In this document: one piece after another, positions 61,840-64,000 of the stretch
Position numbering within the stretch: position 1 is the first letter of the stretch
Layout of the letters: each line of letters starts with the position of its first letter
NCBI RefSeq assembly: GCF_011397635.1
Contig: NC_064759.1
Span: 23,026,428-23,090,427 of the forward strand
Origin: Epinephelus fuscoguttatus
Lineage: Eukaryota; Chordata; Actinopteri; Perciformes; Serranidae
Reading direction: 5' to 3'
Length of the DNA stretch: 64,000 nucleotides
The notes under the pieces: model-generated
Told to the model about the DNA's origin: nothing
Database searches by the model: none
What the model saw: only the letters and a program-made list of their open reading frames with translations
Translations under genes and position numbers: made by a program

Positions 61840-62764
61840 GTCAAAAAACTTTGGCTATTGCAGTCAAAAAAGGGAGGATAGATAGTTGCAGTCAGATAGT
61901 ATTTACATGTTTAAATATGATTACTGTTCTTGACAGAAATTGCATAGGTCAACCTGTTCGACAGGAGAGTTTTTCTGAGTCAAACCCTGTTTAGGAAAAA
62001 AAAAAAAAAAAAAAAGACAGTGACGTGGACACAGTGTGGGCAAACCTATTGAAATGCTCAGGCTAGTTTGATCACGTGTCAGATACTTGCTGTTTGAGTA
62101 ACATAGGCTTATTTTAAATAGAAAGGATGAAGTGTAAACTCTTTAAGCCTCCAAACTGTGGAGTGGAGAATAGCTGAATAATTGAATTATGTATACACCC
62201 AAGATATTATTGACTCTGCAAAGACAGAGTATGGAGACATGTTTTTTCTCTTAAGCGTGCTGAAAATATAATTTTCAAAATCCATTTTCTGTTATTAAAT
62301 ATTTGTTTTAGTCTGTCTGCATTGTGATGATCACAGTCGGAAGGTGACAGTTTGTTAGCTCCCCACTGCATCACTGTCTAAAGACGAATATTGTAACTGA
62401 ATATTGTAACTTATTCCAGAGGCTTCAATCTTAATTTAAGGGTTGGATTAAGTGGAATAAAGGCGCAGGATTTCTCCGGGTGTCTTGTGCCTTTAAGGCC
62501 TAAATCTCTTATTGTTTAGTGAATATTTTAAAGAGATCAGGCATCCCTCGCAGAATCGCCTTGGTCAACATGTTGCAAACCATTTCCGATCTTCTGTCAA
62601 CAGGCCGCATCGACTGGTTCCAATTAAAATGTGAGGAAGGAAATGTGTAGGTCAAAACAGAGCCGCTCTGGCGACAAAGAAACCGTTCATAATGTAATAA
62701 ATTATAGCACAGTTTTTTTTTAAGATGAAGGCCCTTTTCACCTCCTGGTTCAGTGTCTCCAGAG

Positions 62765-63848
62765 CTAACTGGGGCTCTTGAATTTATTGACGACTTTCTT
62801 CTCCTTTACGCGCCGGTTCTGAAACCAGATTGTCACTTGTCTCTCTGTCAGGTTTGTCTGCGCGGATATCCTCCTCCTTTTGTCTTTGGTGATGAATTTA
62901 TTGGCGGCGTACTCCCTTTCCAGTTCTTTGAGCTGCACCTTGGTGTATGGCACACGCTTCTTTCTCCCACGGCGCACAGAGCTGTCTCCACCAGATATAG
63001 TGTCTGTGGAGGACAAAAATAAAGTGTCACATTTTAATCTGCTCGGCTGCATCAGAGAGAAAACGAAAATCTTTTTGCATTTTCTGTATTTGATTTTCTT
63101 GTTTCAGACGAATTATTAAATATTAACATTAAAAAAAAGTTTTCTTTTTTACATGCACAAGTTTAACCGCACCTTCCCACGAACACTGCATATTCTTGTG
63201 TTCATAAAACATACCTTGTAAAGAGGACTTCCACAGGGGATTTGACTGTGGCTGCTCCTTGGTGCAGTAAACTTGACCACTCCAACCATTGGTGATGGCC
63301 CATGGCTGGTAGGGCTCCATAGGCAGTAGAGACTCGTGTCTTGGCTCAGATGGAGCACTCAGCGCAGGTACGACAGGGACGTCCAAGTAGCTGGGCTGGT
63401 AAGGACCCGAGGAATAGCCCTGATAAAACGCAAATTCCTTTGCTCTTGTCGAGAACTCCTCACCAGAGACCGATGAGTCCATGTATTTATCGCCATAACC
63501 AGAGGGCTGCGCGCAAGCCTTGACGCTGCCGTGTGACATCCTACATGGGTAATAGCTGCTGCCAAAATATCCATAAGGCAAAGATGCATTGGGCGAGCTC
63601 TGAGTGGCAGAACAGGGGCTGCATTGTTTGCCAGGCTCCCCCATGCCAGAGACTGGCACCTCACTCGCAGCGTAGGTGGTGCTCGGAGCCAGCGAGGTTG
63701 GATGCGCTAACAAATTCCTGCACTGGTTTGCAGCAAAATTGCCTCCAGTAAATCCTTCCATGTTCTTGCTTCTGTCATCCAAGCCGTTGTCGTAGAGAAA
63801 CATCACCGGGTCAATCCAGTGCGAGTGGAGGAGTAATGAAGCGGTCAT
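62765..63848 (-). CDS. hoxa13b: hoxa13b, homeobox protein Hox-A13
   Basis: Most posterior Hox class, required in distal fin or limb and genital/hindgut development. Exon 1 is 63215-63848 and exon 2 is 62765-63003, GT-AG, 290 aa, shorter than human (388) because the long polyalanine stretches of mammals are absent. The start [20 protein letters not shown] and [20 protein letters not shown] are Hox13 signatures. They are followed by [34 protein letters not shown] and [20 protein letters not shown]. The homeodomain at about 224-283 has the group-13 forms [54 protein letters not shown] (Val at positions 47 and 54, typical of Hox13). The tail is NKFKSPS. The intron is only 211 bp. Confidence 0.96.
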
Positions 63849-64000
63849 AGCATGCCTTACATCGAGAGGACCAACTCTTTTTCAAAATCCCCACGACTGA
63901 GCAGAGACAGGGACTCAGGCAGAGTAACGATACCAACACGCCTGAGTACATAAAGATCGCAAGGTTATTGGCCAGGGCCAAACACGTGATATGCAAAGGA
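63849..64000 (-). promoter_or_regulatory. hoxa13b: hoxa13b proximal promoter region (to window end)
   Basis: Contains an inverted CCAAT (TTATTGGCC at 63966-63974) and AAACACGTGA at 63981-63989, about 135 bp above the start codon. Further upstream sequence is outside the window. Confidence 0.4.

Overview
This window is vertebrate genomic DNA, almost certainly from a ray-finned (teleost, probably percomorph) fish. It holds the edge of a HoxA-type cluster with its conserved flank. Reading left to right the genes are the last exon of cbx3 (+), snx10 (+), skap2 (-), hoxa2, hoxa9, mir-196, hoxa10, hoxa11 and hoxa13 (all -). This is the CBX3-SNX10-SKAP2-HOXA order of tetrapods. The Hox content (2, 9, 10, 11 and 13 only, with 1 and 3 to 7 absent) is that of the teleost HoxAb cluster, so the genes are called hoxa2b, hoxa9b, hoxa10b, hoxa11b and hoxa13b. 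All gene models come from reading splice sites and frames by eye and each closes in frame: snx10 6 coding exons (219 aa), skap2 12 exons (343 aa), and five two-exon Hox genes (354, 251, 349, 279 and 290 aa).

Region 1 (1-6 kb): the cbx3 3' end, a hAT-like non-autonomous transposon, and snx10. Region 2 (6-19 kb): a 14 kb repeat-rich gap between the convergent snx10 and skap2. It holds a tRNA-derived SINE, a Tc1-like fragment split by a later hAT-like insertion, a foldback element, and a TTAA-flanked element carrying internal tandem repeats. Region 3 (19.6-32.2 kb): skap2, whose introns hold a 1.8 kb TTAA-flanked element with long terminal inverted repeats and several other dispersed repeats. 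Region 4 (32.2-64 kb): the Hox cluster, AT-rich and nearly free of transposons apart from one palindromic element at about 40.6-41.0 kb and several long dinucleotide arrays.

The Hox proteins are homeodomain transcription factors that give axial identity. hoxa2b acts in the hindbrain and second pharyngeal arch; hoxa9b to hoxa13b act in the posterior trunk, tail and fins. mir-196 between hoxa9b and hoxa10b is the usual embedded Hox-targeting microRNA. snx10 (endosome/acidification), skap2 (Src-kinase adaptor) and cbx3 (HP1-gamma chromatin protein) are linked bystanders.

I found no previously undescribed gene system. The most notable items are a central substitution in the mature miR-196, a GC-AG intron in hoxa2b, PBX/HOX plus MEIS-type motif pairs around hoxa2b, an E-box-like motif recurring 135-170 bp upstream of four of the five Hox start codons, and the nested or palindromic transposons.
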